64,000 bases of DNA from Notospermus geniculatus (lineage: Eukaryota; Nemertea; Pilidiophora; Heteronemertea; Lineidae), in assembly GCA_002633025.1 (NCBI GenBank), contig NMRB01001330.1, positions 124,910 through 188,909 on the forward strand. The letters run 5' to 3'. The position numbers and the translations under genes were made by a program. The notes under the pieces were generated by a model that had not been told where the DNA came from, made no database searches, and saw only the letters and a list, made by a program, of their open reading frames with translations. Of this stretch, positions 43,469-54,280 are shown piece by piece; positions within the stretch are counted from its first letter, which is position 1; every line of letters starts with the position of its first letter.

Positions 43469-43844
43469 ATAGAGCTGACTATTTTTTTTGGCACTTTCCA
43501 TCTGTAGTCCGTACCGCCCTGAACTGCCACTGCATTAAGCTGTTTAGAAAGATGTATAATCAGTCAAGGCGGTTTATGGCGGTATTGTTGTCTGCTGGTG
43601 ACATGGTGGTTCGTGGCGCTGTCATCAGTAATTGATGATTTTGACTTCTACATAAGAGGTGAGAGGTTTTTGTCAAAAAGTGGGCGTGGCCTTCCCGGCG
43701 GCTCACAGCAGGGCGGTTTAGGGCATCGTGGGCTCTATTTAATTAGGTTAGGTCAAGTGAAAATCAACAAGACAGGGATGCAGGAGTGAAAAATGCCAGA
43801 GACGCATCAGATTATGAGATTGCATGGATAGAAGTGAGTTTGTT

Positions 43845-43973
43845 TTGCCATTGGCTAGAAGATTGGGGAGCCAGTCTAAACGTCTGCTTGCCATTGGCTA
43901 GAAGATTGGGGAGCCAGTCAAAACGTCTGCTTGCCATTGGCTAGAAGATTGGGGAACCAGTCAAAACGTCTGC
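43845..43973 (+). repeat. Tandem array, 43-bp unit x3
   Basis: Three near-identical units beginning TTGCCATTGGCTAGAAGATT and ending AAACGTCTGC. One or two substitutions separate them, indicating recent expansion. Confidence 0.95.
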
Positions 43974-44513
43974 TTACCTTGCCTAAGCAAGAGATGCTGA
44001 GCAGACACTGTGACCTTCTAACCTCAAGTCCAGAATAGCCAGTAAAAATGGCTTTTTGCGGGGATTTTAATTTGTAAAGTGCATTTCATCATCTGACTCT
44101 CATTTACATGTTCAATAATCACGAAGACTCAGGATGTGGGCAACATTTTTGGACAGGAATCCATGACTTCCTTAACCCAAAAACCAGGAAGTATTGGGGC
44201 TTTTCTTGGAAGTCTAAATGTAGGCCTACTTCATAAGCTTAAATACATTAGAAGTTTAAAATTGTTTGGAAGTACTTGACTTCCTGGAGCCTAAAATTCG
44301 GAAGTATTTTGACTTCCGTGACTTCCAAACTCCCTCTAACTAAACCCCTGTGGGCAGATTCTAAAACTGTGTGTACACTGGCAACATTTTCCCAACATTT
44401 AAACAACAATCCTCGGCAACATGATCTTCTTACCCTGTATACACTGCCCAACAAATCAGAGTTACATTTGAATAACTTGTACTTTCTCCTGTACGCACAA
44501 GAACAACGTTGAC

Positions 44514-44877
44514 AGCAAAATGAGTCGGAAGGCACACAGAAGACGACACAAGGTGAACCAACGGTTGTCTGCCCATTGTGAAATTTGACTTTGTCCATTT
44601 CTGTAATTGTTCTCTGGTCTCATCTTGGGTCTTCTTTCCGGGTGCATTCTGACTCATTTTGCTGTCACAGGTCACATTTGTGACCCAGCACAACAAAATT
44701 ATCAGAATGTGCACAGAAGACCCAAGTTGACACCAGACAACAGTTACAGAAATGGACAAAGTCAAATTTCACAATGGACAGACAATCCTGAGATCAACAA
44801 ACCGTTGGTGTCACCTTGGATATGTTGGGTCTTCTGTGCCTGCCGGTATTCTGTATTTTGTTGTGCCGGGTCACATT
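44514..44877. repeat. Two adjacent GTGACCCGGCAC-type MITEs
   Basis: 44514-44668 (AGCAAAATGAGTCGG...GACTCATTTTGCTGT) and 44681-44877 (TGACCCAGCACAACAAAAT...TTTTGTTGTGCCGGGTCA) are each palindromic and relatives of 34969-35168. They sit inside an older element whose outer parts (44365-44480 and 44880-44935, ACACTGGCAACATTTTCCC / GGTAAAATGTTGCTAGTGT) match 54190-55015. Confidence 0.75.
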
Positions 44878-45202
44878 TGTCTAACACAAAGTGCTGTTAC
44901 TGTGAATGTTGGTAAAATGTTGCTAGTGTATACATCCCTTACTTGTGTGAAGTGGTTTTCACTTAAAGAAGCGATTTTGCCCCTTCCAACCATAATTGTA
45001 ATTTGCAGTAACCAGAAAACTGCATGACGACACCATTTGCCGATCACCGGCAGGAAACCTTGCGTCTCATTTAGAAATGACAATTTTAGTCAGCATCTTC
45101 CCACATCCTGAGGAATTCTCATCTTCCCACATCCTGAGGAATTCTTCTCATCTGCCATTCATAATCTTTTGCATAATATGCAAAATAATGGTTGCTAATC
45201 AG

Positions 45203-45341
45203 GGGCCATATTCACGAAGCCTTTGCAACTTTGCGTGCACGCAAGTCTATTGTTTGGCTGCACATGCCCTATTGTTCACTGACTGCCTTACAATAGACTT
45301 GCTTGCACGCGAAGTTGCGAAGGGTTCATGAATATGGCGCC
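45203..45341. repeat. GGGCCATATTCACGAAGCC hairpin MITE
   Basis: A 139-bp foldback: the left arm GGGCCATATTCACGAAG and CAAGTCTATTG pair with the right half. A 27-bp tandem duplication (CTTCCCACATCCTGAGGAAT) lies just upstream at about 45099-45150. Confidence 0.8.
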
Positions 45342-45589
45342 AGCTTGGGCTACGAGGAAAATATATATGATTTAATTGCTTTTGTACATCATTGATGGGA
45401 TGAACGGTGTATTTTAGATGATACAGTGGTCAAAAAATGTCACTCTTCCCATGAAGCCCCTCTTTGTAACATATCTTTGTAATTTTCTTACTGGGGTGTC
45501 TTCGATCAGCCCCTACTTACTGGCTGATACTAGGTACATATGTACGATTTAATAGAGTAACAACCTGTGTTACTTTGCTGTACCATGTA

Positions 45590-46134
45590 GGTCTTTTTAC
45601 ACGGTGCTGGTTTGAGGAAACGTAGCTCCACCCTCCTCGGGCGGGTTCAGTTCAGGATGGATTGATCACTTTTACACAGTGCGGGTTTGGTAACCCGCCT
45701 CGATCTAGTTCGAGGTTGGTTCATTTAAATGCATGCCACTAGATGGCGTGTGTCAACATTTACAGTTATCGTAAGTAAAAAATATCCCGGAAATAATCAC
45801 TCAAAATCGATAAACTATGCTTCTAACAGCATGAGCAGTGCTTGAGAAATCTCACGCGTGATTTCTTCACAGGTAACTTTAACAGCAAGTACGCGAGTGA
45901 TGTCACTCAGATAGTATGTTCAATCCCACACGAGGCCGGTGGAGGTCAGTTTGCTTTAACACGAGAGAATAACCGGTCTGAACGTACCTCCACCTTCCCG
46001 AGACTCACGCGGCGAACTGAACTGGCCCGAGGAAGGTGGAGGTCAGTTGTTTCGCTTTTACACGGGGAAAACTAACCGAACCCTCCTCGATCTAGTCTCG
46101 ATCCGGAACGCACCCGCACCGTGTAAAAAGGCCT
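45590..46134. repeat. GGTCTTTTTACACGGTGC-ended MITE
   Basis: Ends AGGTCTTTTTACACGGTGC and GCACCGTGTAAAAAGGCC. CTTTTACACAG/GCTTTTACACGGGG and GGTGGAGGTCAGTT recur inside. ORFs here are by-products. Confidence 0.8.
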
Positions 46135-46757
46135 TATGAATATTAGCCATTGCCATGCCATCTAGTTGTTGCTGAGTGTACTAGAATCTCTCATGATTTT
46201 CAGCTATCATATTTCAGTTCGTCACCAGTTGTATCAAATGACCATTTTATCACTGCTAGCTACATTTAGAATGTGGGTCGCTCATTGACCTATAGGCAAT
46301 ACACTGAGGGCTGAAAGAGTTTTAATTTCTTGTGTGTCTGGAAATGATGCAGTGCTGCCCTCTGAAAAGCTTTGAACAAAGGACACTGAAGACCCAACCT
46401 CTCGATCGTGAGAAAATTTGGTATGAACAAACGAACCATGACCTACAAACTGACAAGCTCAAAAATAGCAGCTCTGGCAGACTTGGCCACATGCTTTTAG
46501 ATGTGAAGATTAAGTTATTTTGCATTGACCTAATTCGAGCCGTCACTGAGTTGACCAATAGGTGTCACTACGGCCCAATTCAATGCACATAGCGGACCCA
46601 TTGATTCTTGATTGAGCACCAATCAAGAGAAGTTTCTTTTCTGTTGGTCTGCTAGAACTGTGCTGCCATCTTTTGGCAAGACGCACGGCTGACTGCTCCT
46701 ATTGCAAATATGGCCGCCAGGTGGCCATCTTATCTGAGTTATTGCAGTGCACAATAA

Positions 46758-47191
46758 GGAGGTTCCACAACGTCTCCGAATTATGAAATACGAATATGCT
46801 TCGACTATGACGTCATCACTTTGACATATGACGTTGCATCTCTTCGTGACGTCATGCAAATTCGTTGTCATCTTGACGAGGATGGCCGTAAATCTTCGTA
46901 GGTGGTTTACGAATTACGAATTGCTTCTTTTCATTTGGATGAAATATGTTTTGGGGCTTTTCTGAGCATACAGGTGACAATTGAATATACCTGTCACACT
47001 TTAGCGGTGGAATAAATACTTGAAATATCTGTGTAAGGTAATGACGTGGTGTTAAAGAGAGGTTGTCACATCGTTCACAAGGCCAAAGGTCGGACCACCA
47101 CGGATTTAGACGGAGATGGCATCATGACGTAACGTCATCAATGTCCTGAAATGGTTTTGTGATTCGTAATTCGTGATGATGCGGAACCTCC
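46758..47191. repeat. GGAGGTTCC-ended miniature transposon, complete copy
   Basis: Ends GGAGGTTCCACAACGTC and GATGCGGAACCTCCC, flanked by TAA on both sides. This is the best-preserved member of the family at 770, 10150 and 21343. CGAATTACGAATTGC and TGACGTCAT words repeat near both ends. Confidence 0.85.
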
Positions 47192-47335
47192 CTAATGATG
47201 AAACTTTGTACTGAGGTACCGGTACATGTTCCCAGTGAATAGGCCTACCTACATATAATTTTGACATGTTTGGACTTCAGATATGGCCTGTTTTTCAAGC
47301 TCTACTTTGGTTGCTGATGTTTTCCACAACCATTG

Positions 47336-47600
47336 TTAAAGCCTCACTGTATTGAATTCAGAAATTGCTTACGTCCTCCGACGTTAGTGTAGTGTAAAAT
47401 GTACTATACTCTACCTGAATGCATTAGACATGTTAGAACTCTGATGCAGTTTTTTCGTTGTGTTCTGAAAACTAGGGCTTGATTCTTTGAAATACGTATC
47501 AGGCAAGTATTTTGGGGACCTTCACAAGGCTATGAGACATCTACCTGCATTCTCCTATCACTTTGAAAATACCGTAAAATTCAATACTGTGAGTCTTTAA
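47336..47600. repeat. TTAA-flanked MITE, TTAAAGCCTCACTGTATTG ends, copy 1
   Basis: Ends TTAAAGCCTCACTGTATTGA and CAATACTGTGAGTCTTTAA. Second copy at 54631-54887. Shared interior: TACGTCCTCCGACGTTAG and AAATGTACTATACTCTA. Confidence 0.9.
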
Positions 47601-48065
47601 TTATTGCCAAGGCACAGTGTCATTGACGCAATTTTTCCAGAGAGCAAAGGCTGATAGTCTTACCCCTTGTTGTTACGATGCTTCCAGCTTTTCTTGCCGA
47701 CTGCAGCCTACAGCGATGAGATACTCAAGCAATATAGTGCTACGCAAATTACAAATTACCGTTTCCCAATGATCAAATGGGTTTTCAATTAATGCTCAAT
47801 AATTAGATATGGATGGATAGTGCTGTAACATCTCTTCGTGTTATTAGTTCATCTGGGGGAATGTTGTGATAATATCGGGGGGAAGCTCATCGATCATTCA
47901 GTGTGTAGGAATGTACACTTGTGTCTGTGTGCATTTCTATATGTGGTTGGCCATATTCTCGCTAAGGTCTTATTAGTTCACTCAATGAATCGATTATTAA
48001 AAGTGAGTTTGGTTTGGAATCATGCAACAACCTTGGAAAAATAGCAAAATGTGAATCCATGTTGG

Positions 48066-48430
48066 AGGAGTGGCGTGGTGTAGTGGTTAGCGAGACAGAC
48101 TCCTGATCAGGGGGTCTCGAGTTCGATTCCCAGTCCTGACCAAGAAAAAACGTGCTCGTTTGTGACCTTGAGCAAGTCACTTTGCCTCACTTGCTTCACC
48201 CCACCCAGGTGTAAAAGGGGTACCTGGCTGGTAGTGATGGTCTAGGCCTATGTGAATGTCAGTCTAAGAGCGCTGAAATCGGCTGCCGGGACTGTAAATA
48301 GGCCTACTCCCCAGGGAGTGGAGATATGAAATTGGAATGAACAGACCTATAGCTGGGGTATTAATAATGTAAAGCACATTGAGCAGTTCAACTGGAAGTC
48401 TACTATATAAGAACGGCATTATTAATGTTT
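48066..48430 (+). repeat. Three-part SINE: tRNA head, CORE-like centre, LINE-like tail
   Basis: The head has GTGGTGTAGTGGTTAGCG (A box/D arm), an anticodon arm with loop CTGATCA and GAGTTCGATTCCC (B box). The centre reads TGTGACCTTGAGCAAGTCAC then GTGTAAAAGGGGTACC, strikingly like the conserved core of vertebrate MIR/CORE SINEs. The tail has GTAAAGCACATTGAGCAGTT and a TATATAAGAA end, as in LINE-mobilised SINEs. Only copy in the window; family name not assigned. Confidence 0.8.
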
Positions 48431-48529
48431 CCCATAAATCCAGACTTTTTCGAGAATTTTTCAATGATGACACAATGTTCCACATCTTCTCTTAGTGGCA
48501 TTTTCCAAAGTGTGTAAAAACTGTACTGT

Positions 48530-48700
48530 ACTAAAAAACGTTGCAAACTGTACTACGTACGTACTGTACTATGAAACGTTGCAAACTGTACTACGTACTG
48601 TACTATGAAACGTTGCAAACTGTACTACGTAGGTACTGTACTATGAAACATTGCAAACAGTACTACATTACATACCGTACTGTGAAACGTTGCAAAGAAA
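48530..48700 (+). repeat. Tandem array of TACTGTACTATGAAACGTTG
   Basis: Four to five units of about 34-38 bp containing ACGTTGCAAACTGTACTACG. Unit lengths vary through GTAC gains. Confidence 0.9.
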
Positions 48701-48728
48701 AAACTCTGCCAAAAGACAAATCCATAAG

Positions 48729-48906
48729 CAGGCACGGATCCAAGAGGGGCACATCCGGCGTGCCCCCTCCTTTCGGCCAACAAATCTGTAAAATGGACTG
48801 TGAAATTCTGAAATTTGGTGCAAATCATTGAAATTCACCGTAGATTGATTTCAGTGTTTCTAGCACAGTGCGCCCCCTCTTTCCCGAAATCCTGGATCCG
48901 TCCCTG
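48729..48906. repeat. CAGGCACGGATCC-ended element with 5-bp TSD
   Basis: Ends CAGGCACGGATCCAAG and CCTGGATCCGTCCCTG. ATAAG is duplicated on both sides. GCGTGCCCCCTCC and GCGCCCCCTCT lie near the ends. Same family as 42339-42610. Confidence 0.85.
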
Positions 48907-49061
48907 ATAAGACTCACGGAACAGTAATGTTTCACATCGTTCAAAGCTCTTCAGAGTACGCTATTCAAGTTTCATCGATTTGAAAATTCATGCAAGGTGG
49001 CTTTTTGAATGGTATCCCAATCATGCCAATGGTATGGTCAGCACGGTCGGTCAGCACCGCT

Positions 49062-49775
49062 GAATGGGTCAATGTCGTCCTGGGTATACCTTATGTTTAC
49101 CCAGGATTATCCTGGGTAATCATTTTCTTTACCCAGGATCATCCTGGGTAAACATAAGGATCCTTAACTTTACCCAGCTTGGGAGTTTCCGCCGAATCGT
49201 GCTGATCGCTCTGAGGATGGAATTTGGTACGTGCGTCTCTTTCGGCAGAGAACATGCAGTAGGATCATTGCTAAAAAGGGCTGAAAATTACCGCTATACC
49301 TCCTTTTGCAATGGGGAAACAAGACCAATCCCTACAACTTTTCAAAAGGGACCGATAGTAAATTCTCAAGGACTTAGGAGCGATAGGTCTAGGTAGAACA
49401 TGTATAATCCGTGTGCATTTCGTCATTTTCATGAATTTACTTTTTGCAGAACACGCAGTACAATCATAACTCGAAAGGGCTGAAAATTACCGCTATACCT
49501 GCTCCGGGGTGTGGAATAGGGAGAAAAGACCAATCCCTACAATTTACCGATAGTAAATTCTCAATGACTTAGGAGCTATATAGGCCTAGTTCGAGGCCAC
49601 CCTTCATTTCATGATTTACGCTGAATATCAACCTCACCACACCACTCGGGAACTCCAATCTGGGTAAATTTAAGGATCCTTATGTTTACCCAGGGCCGTC
49701 CTGGGTAAAGAAAAGGATTACCCAGGATGATCCTGGGTAAACATAAGGTATACCCAGGACGACATTGACCCATTC
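49062..49775. repeat. GAATGGGTCAATGTCGTCC palindromic element with internal tandem copies
   Basis: Outer arms of about 100 bp pair (GAATGGGTCAATGTCGTCCT, then GGTATACC and several TACCCAGGAT/ATCCTGGGTA words). The centre holds two direct copies of a roughly 150-bp segment with GGGCTGAAAATTACCGCTAT and AAGACCAATCCCTACAA. End-like fragments with AATGTCGTCC and TACCCTGGGTATAG occur at about 15045, 23585 and 35900. Confidence 0.85.
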
Positions 49776-50432
49776 GGCGTCAGCACCAGTTATCTTGGAA
49801 ACACTTTATTTGCTGTCTTGTACGGTGTACATATTGTATACTGTACAGTGTACATATTGCATGGGGCAACATAAGATTACTGAATATAGCTTGATCTCCC
49901 TATATAGCTTGATATCCCTAATTTTGGGTGTTTGACTTTGTATGACAAATGTTGAGGGAGTACATGTAACTGTAGGGAAAATTCACTGAAGCCCCAAAAG
50001 GGAAAAATCATTTAACATTGATCCCTAGTTTGATTCGTTTTTGAAACAGGGAACATGGAGTTGGGTTTAAACTCTGATGTTAGAGTTCAGTTGTGACGTC
50101 ACATTTCCATGACGACACGATGCCGCCATATTGGCCGTCAAAATGTCAAGCAACTTCACGGCTTCAACATCGTGGCGTCAAATGTCACAAGGTGATAGTT
50201 TTGACGTCGTCGCCGGCCATTTGATGGCCAACATGGCCGATTCTTTGCAGTCACGTCTGTCACCTGGGACAGTAAGCCCTGGTGCCCTGGTGCCTTGTAC
50301 CTTGTTTGTACCTTGTTTCTTTGCAAGGTATCCAACATAGAGCACAAAAAACAACACACAAAATGATTGTAAAAGTCGTCTCCGAATGTTGCAAATTTTC
50401 GACCCCAACCGGGGTCTCTACTAGAACATATA

Positions 50433-50580
50433 GGGCCGTATGCACCAAGCAAAGATAATCTTGAACTCAGGTTTAGCCACAACTTTTCCATTGTCAGATC
50501 ATACCCCAGTAAACCTGAACAATTGAAAAGTTGTGGCTCAACCCGAGTTGAAGATTATCTTCGTTTGGTGCATACGGCCC
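50433..50580. repeat. GGGCCGTATGCACCAA hairpin MITE
   Basis: Arms GGGCCGTATGCACCAAGCAA and its inverse ending at 50580, with CTTGAACTCAGGTTTAGCC inner pairing. A left half copy is at about 38335-38395. Confidence 0.85.
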
Positions 50581-50589
50581 ATAGAAAGT

Positions 50590-50708
50590 GATCCCATCAC
50601 TTCTGGGATCCCATCACTTCTGGGATCCCATCACTTCTGGGATCCCATCACTTCTGGGATCCCATCACTTCTGGGATCCCATCACTTCTGGGATCCCATC
50701 ACTTCTGG
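50590..50708 (+). repeat. Tandem array, 17-bp unit x7
   Basis: Seven identical copies of GATCCCATCACTTCTGG. It has expanded at the edge of the following dispersed element, whose relatives (15163 and 23700) read only once through CTGGGATCTCTACTAG. Confidence 0.97.
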
Positions 50709-50709
50709 G

Positions 50710-50920
50710 ATCTCTACTAGAAAGTGCCTGAGGAAGACCCCAGTTGGGGTCGAAAATTTGCAAAATTGGGGCGACTTTACTTTTAACTATAATTTTTTTG
50801 CAAGACCCCATCCAAGTGAGGAACATGAGTAGCTTGAGATGGCCTCTTCCCGTACTTACCAGGGTCAATAATGCTATGGCTTCTGCCCTGATATGGAAAA
50901 AATCTAATACAATTACAATT
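50710..50920 (+). repeat. Dispersed element with CTGAGGA...GAAA core
   Basis: CTCTACTAGAAAGTGC is followed by CTGAGGA, a 6-bp perfect stem (GACCCC/GGGGTC) and GAAA (50728-50755), then AGACCCCATCCAAGTGAGGA and AGCTTGAGATGGCCTCTTCC. The second half matches 12985-13100. The core matches 341-368 (minus strand) and 12757-12784. Confidence 0.75.
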
Positions 50921-51337
50921 CCATTGTTCCACTCTGACAGCCCATTTCCTTATCCACAATTCTTTTTGCCTTCAGTGTATTTCGGGGACTAGATCCCAAT
51001 TCCTGTCGCTTAGATTTATCACTAGATTCATATCAAATTGAGGAAATATTGTTTGTGTAGATTTTTAATATATCGGCTGCGTGCTACAGATATGTAACAG
51101 TGATTAGTATATGAATTTATGTTAAGCCTTAATTCAATCGCACACGTTATATTCTGATGTTAGACTCAATCACAACATTGTAATTATCAACTCATGAAGT
51201 ATCAAATCAGCTTTCAAAAATAGGTGCCTGTATTATAATTGAATATTGATAACATGTGGCTTTTATATTGCACTTTCCACTCGAATACAAAAACTAGGTA
51301 TACATGTACAGTACATGGATGTTAGTAGAATGGGGCA

Positions 51338-51705
51338 TATAGAGGTTCTTCACGTGACGTCACAGTTCCAAATATCCGCCATATTGGCCGTCAAATGACG
51401 CGACGTCACAGCATCAACACAGCGTTTTTGACGTGGTTTGTACGTTGTCAGCAGTCATCGGACCTCTTCTACACTGTTCTACAGCAAGCCGTATGGACAA
51501 TTCGCTTTGTTTTCAACACGGTTTTCACACCAGACCAACTACTTATGCTCAGAAACTGTGAGAGGTAAAGTGATTTGTTGAGTTGTGTGCTCTCACTGGT
51601 CTGTACGGGCCGCTGAATGTTGGAACCGAGAACAAGACGGCAGCCTCCGTGGCTTCATTTTGACGGCCAGTATGGCGGCCGTGTGACGTCAGTGAAGAAC
51701 CTCTA
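51338..51705. repeat. AGAGGTTCTTCAC-ended MITE, copy 3
   Basis: Opposite orientation to 35525-35879 and 37510-37876, flanked by AT-rich TATA on both sides. GTGACGTCAC at the left and GTGACGTCAGTGAAG at the right. Confidence 0.9.
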
Positions 51706-52210
51706 TACTCGGGGTGTGCAGGATCTCTGAAACACCCTAGTACTCTGTAGTGCGTACGGCTCAAGCCCCTGTGGCCTAAGGCTGGTTTTACCGGACACAG
51801 GGAATGTGGAAGTGGTAAGCTTACGTAAACTTTATGGAAGTCGAAACTTCCTTAAATTCTGAGGTTCGCCATTACAGGCAGTTATCAATTATACCACACG
51901 GCCAATCAGAGCGACCGTTACAAACAGAAGTGCTTGCGCAATGTTGCCCAGTGTACTTTAAGGTGGTGACAGACTGGTACGTAAGCAACGCGTCGGGAAG
52001 TGTTCAACCAATCAGGAAGGCAGTGGCACGGACTGAAGCACCTACCGAAGAATCTGATTGGTGGAACACCTGCAGGACGCACCGCGTACGTGCCAGTCTG
52101 TCACCAGCTTCAGATTCAAGCATGAATCATCTTTGTCCATGTAGGCCTACTACACCCACACTGGGGCAGCACAGAAAAATAGTACAATCAGCACGGCATG
52201 AAATTCACCT

Positions 52211-52339
52211 GGGCCGACCAAATCGAAACTCCGATAGCACTAACATGGCCTAACAGAGAAATTCTGTAATGGTAAAAGCCATTGCATACCTCTCTGTTAG
52301 GCACTGTTAGTGCTATCGGAGTTTCGATTCGGTCGGCCC
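52211..52339. repeat. GGGCCGACCAAATCG foldback
   Basis: A 129-bp hairpin: GGGCCGACCAAATCGAAACT and CGATAGCACTAACA pair with the right arm with only a few mismatches. Confidence 0.88.
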
Positions 52340-52800
52340 TGATTATTCCCAAATTAATGTAGATAATTCCTTTAAAAGAGATGTGTTATGGAAATTTTAG
52401 TGTTTTCTGATCAGTATTACAAAATGTTGAATTTGCCATTGTAGCCGAATTTATTGCATGGAACCATCAAGTTTGAAAAGTTAATTCAAATTGCTTTCTT
52501 AGGTGTTATGTTTAGCTATGTTGATATGTGGGGATAGTGTTTGGCATAAAACTAGAAAAAAAAATTGCCTAGGTGTGTGTGTTTCTGCATGTGCAGGTCC
52601 TGTCAGTTTAGCAAAAGTCAAAATATAGCATTGTCAGCATGGCTTAATTTGGCTACAACATTCCTCTTTTTGGAAATGGCCATACGAAGATTTCTTGATA
52701 TTTTGATGTCGCCGAATCTAATGTGCCACGTGTTAGTAAAGGGCCACATTTCATGCTCTGCAAAGTGGCTACATTCATCTTTAGCGTGTTCGATAAAGCG

Positions 52801-52944
52801 GGTGATCCACTGACGTGATTTTGGCTTGAGACGCGGTTGCGTTCCCTTGTGGTTACCTTATAAGGACTTCCGATTGCCATATAAGGCGATCGCAAGGGAC
52901 CGCAACTCCGTCTCAAGCCCAAATCGCGACAGTGGATTCACCGC
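52801..52944. repeat. GGTGATCCACTG-ended hairpin MITE
   Basis: GGGTGATCCACTGACGTGAT against GCGACAGTGGATTCACC; TTGGCTTGAGACG..GTTGCG arms continue inward. The end words are shared with 39411-39735, suggesting one transposase for both. Confidence 0.8.
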
Positions 52945-53009
52945 TTTACTCACACCGGCCAGGCACTAGCGCTTTTTCAGACATGCGCATTGGAGGCCAA
53001 TAAAAGAAT

Positions 53010-53104
53010 GCTGTCGTGTTAGACATGAGTAAAGTGTCATGGCAGATGCGCTCTGATTGGCTGATTGTCCGCCATGACACTTTACTCGTGTCTAACACGA
53101 CAGC
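53010..53104. repeat. 33-bp-arm hairpin
   Basis: 53010-53042 pairs with 53072-53104 with one mismatch (loop of 29 bases). It starts GCTGTCGTGTTAGACATGAG. No second copy in the window. Confidence 0.88.
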
Positions 53105-54066
53105 GTTTGATTTCTTACATTTTGTTTGCACATCGATGTATGTGAGGGAGTGTGTACATCTACGATCGGAAGTGACATCATGCTCTGCATGCTGGGATAC
53201 TTCCCGAAGTAACTGGCTCAGGAGGGACGGTTAGTAGCCCTGGCGCGACAGGCCCATCTTGTCCAAACAAGGCTATCGACTCCGTCGTTAGCCTTGTCCG
53301 AATCATGTCATCTTTTCCGTTAATGCATGAATTAGTAATGAACCTGACCCCGACTTGACCCCGCCTCCGAGCCAATCAGAACTCGTGAAACAAATCGCCG
53401 TTGGACACTTTCTTTGCTCTTCACGCTCGCATTTGTAACACGGATTTTGATTGGTGTGTCGATTTTCCTTCGCACCCCGATGATTGGTTGAGGCTCTCAC
53501 CCCTCAGAAACGGGAAATGTGGTGGATTCGAACCAGGCTAGATGGCCGTCAGGCCAGATAGACTGGTGAGAACCAGATGGACAGGCCTGACTTGGAGAAC
53601 TTCCGGTAAATAAAACGCTGTTGTGCCAGGCCGGTGTTGAGCAGGTGACATCTCATCTGCGAGGTTGTTGCAGTGCAGTCAGTAAATATCTTGAATATCT
53701 TCTGGTGTCTTATTTATGCGAAAAGCAGTTTTGTGGTTTGTGTTCTCCCTCTTAAGGATTTCTAACTGCTTGTTTTTGGTGATGGGTAGAAACTTTGTTT
53801 GAGATTGTAGGCCTACATCTGAGAGAAATGTGTCCCAAGTCATCTAAAAGTCTATGGGCCGTATTCAATTAGACGCGTGTAACTTCATCAAATGCACAGT
53901 TGAAGTGTGTGCATTTTGTAAAGTTGCACGCGTGTAAGTCGTAATCGTGCGATGATCACCCTTTTTTAGTACCGGTAGGCCCTACGGCCCTAGAAGTTGT
54001 TCATTTTCAGAAGACCATTCAGATTAAAATCTGGCATCTTTAAAAATGGTATTCAGAAATACTGGA

Positions 54067-54180
54067 CTGGGGCCTGTTTCATAAAGTGACATTAAGTTAA
54101 TAGTACCTTTAACCAAATGGAAAATGCATTGAAGTTAATGGTACCATTAGCTTAAAGTCGCGTTATAAAACAAGCCCCAG
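54067..54180. repeat. CTGGGGCCTGTTTC hairpin MITE, copy 2
   Basis: Relative of 36842-36958; ends CTGGGGCCTGTTTCATAAAG and AACAAGCCCCAG. Divergence in the right arm (GTCGCGTTATAAAAC) shows it is older. Confidence 0.8.
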
Positions 54181-54280
54181 GACTGTATTGCTGGATTAAC
54201 AATGTCATTACAATCCCGGGTAATATTTGAGCAACATTACTGGTGGGCAACATGATCTTTAGACCCTGTATACACTGGCC

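Noticed and set aside
51834-52253. 139-codon plus-strand frame
   Set aside because: No motif recognised; it runs into the foldback at 52211-52339 and contains the inverted pair CTTGCGCAATG/GTGACAGACTGG-type words, more like repeat than gene.
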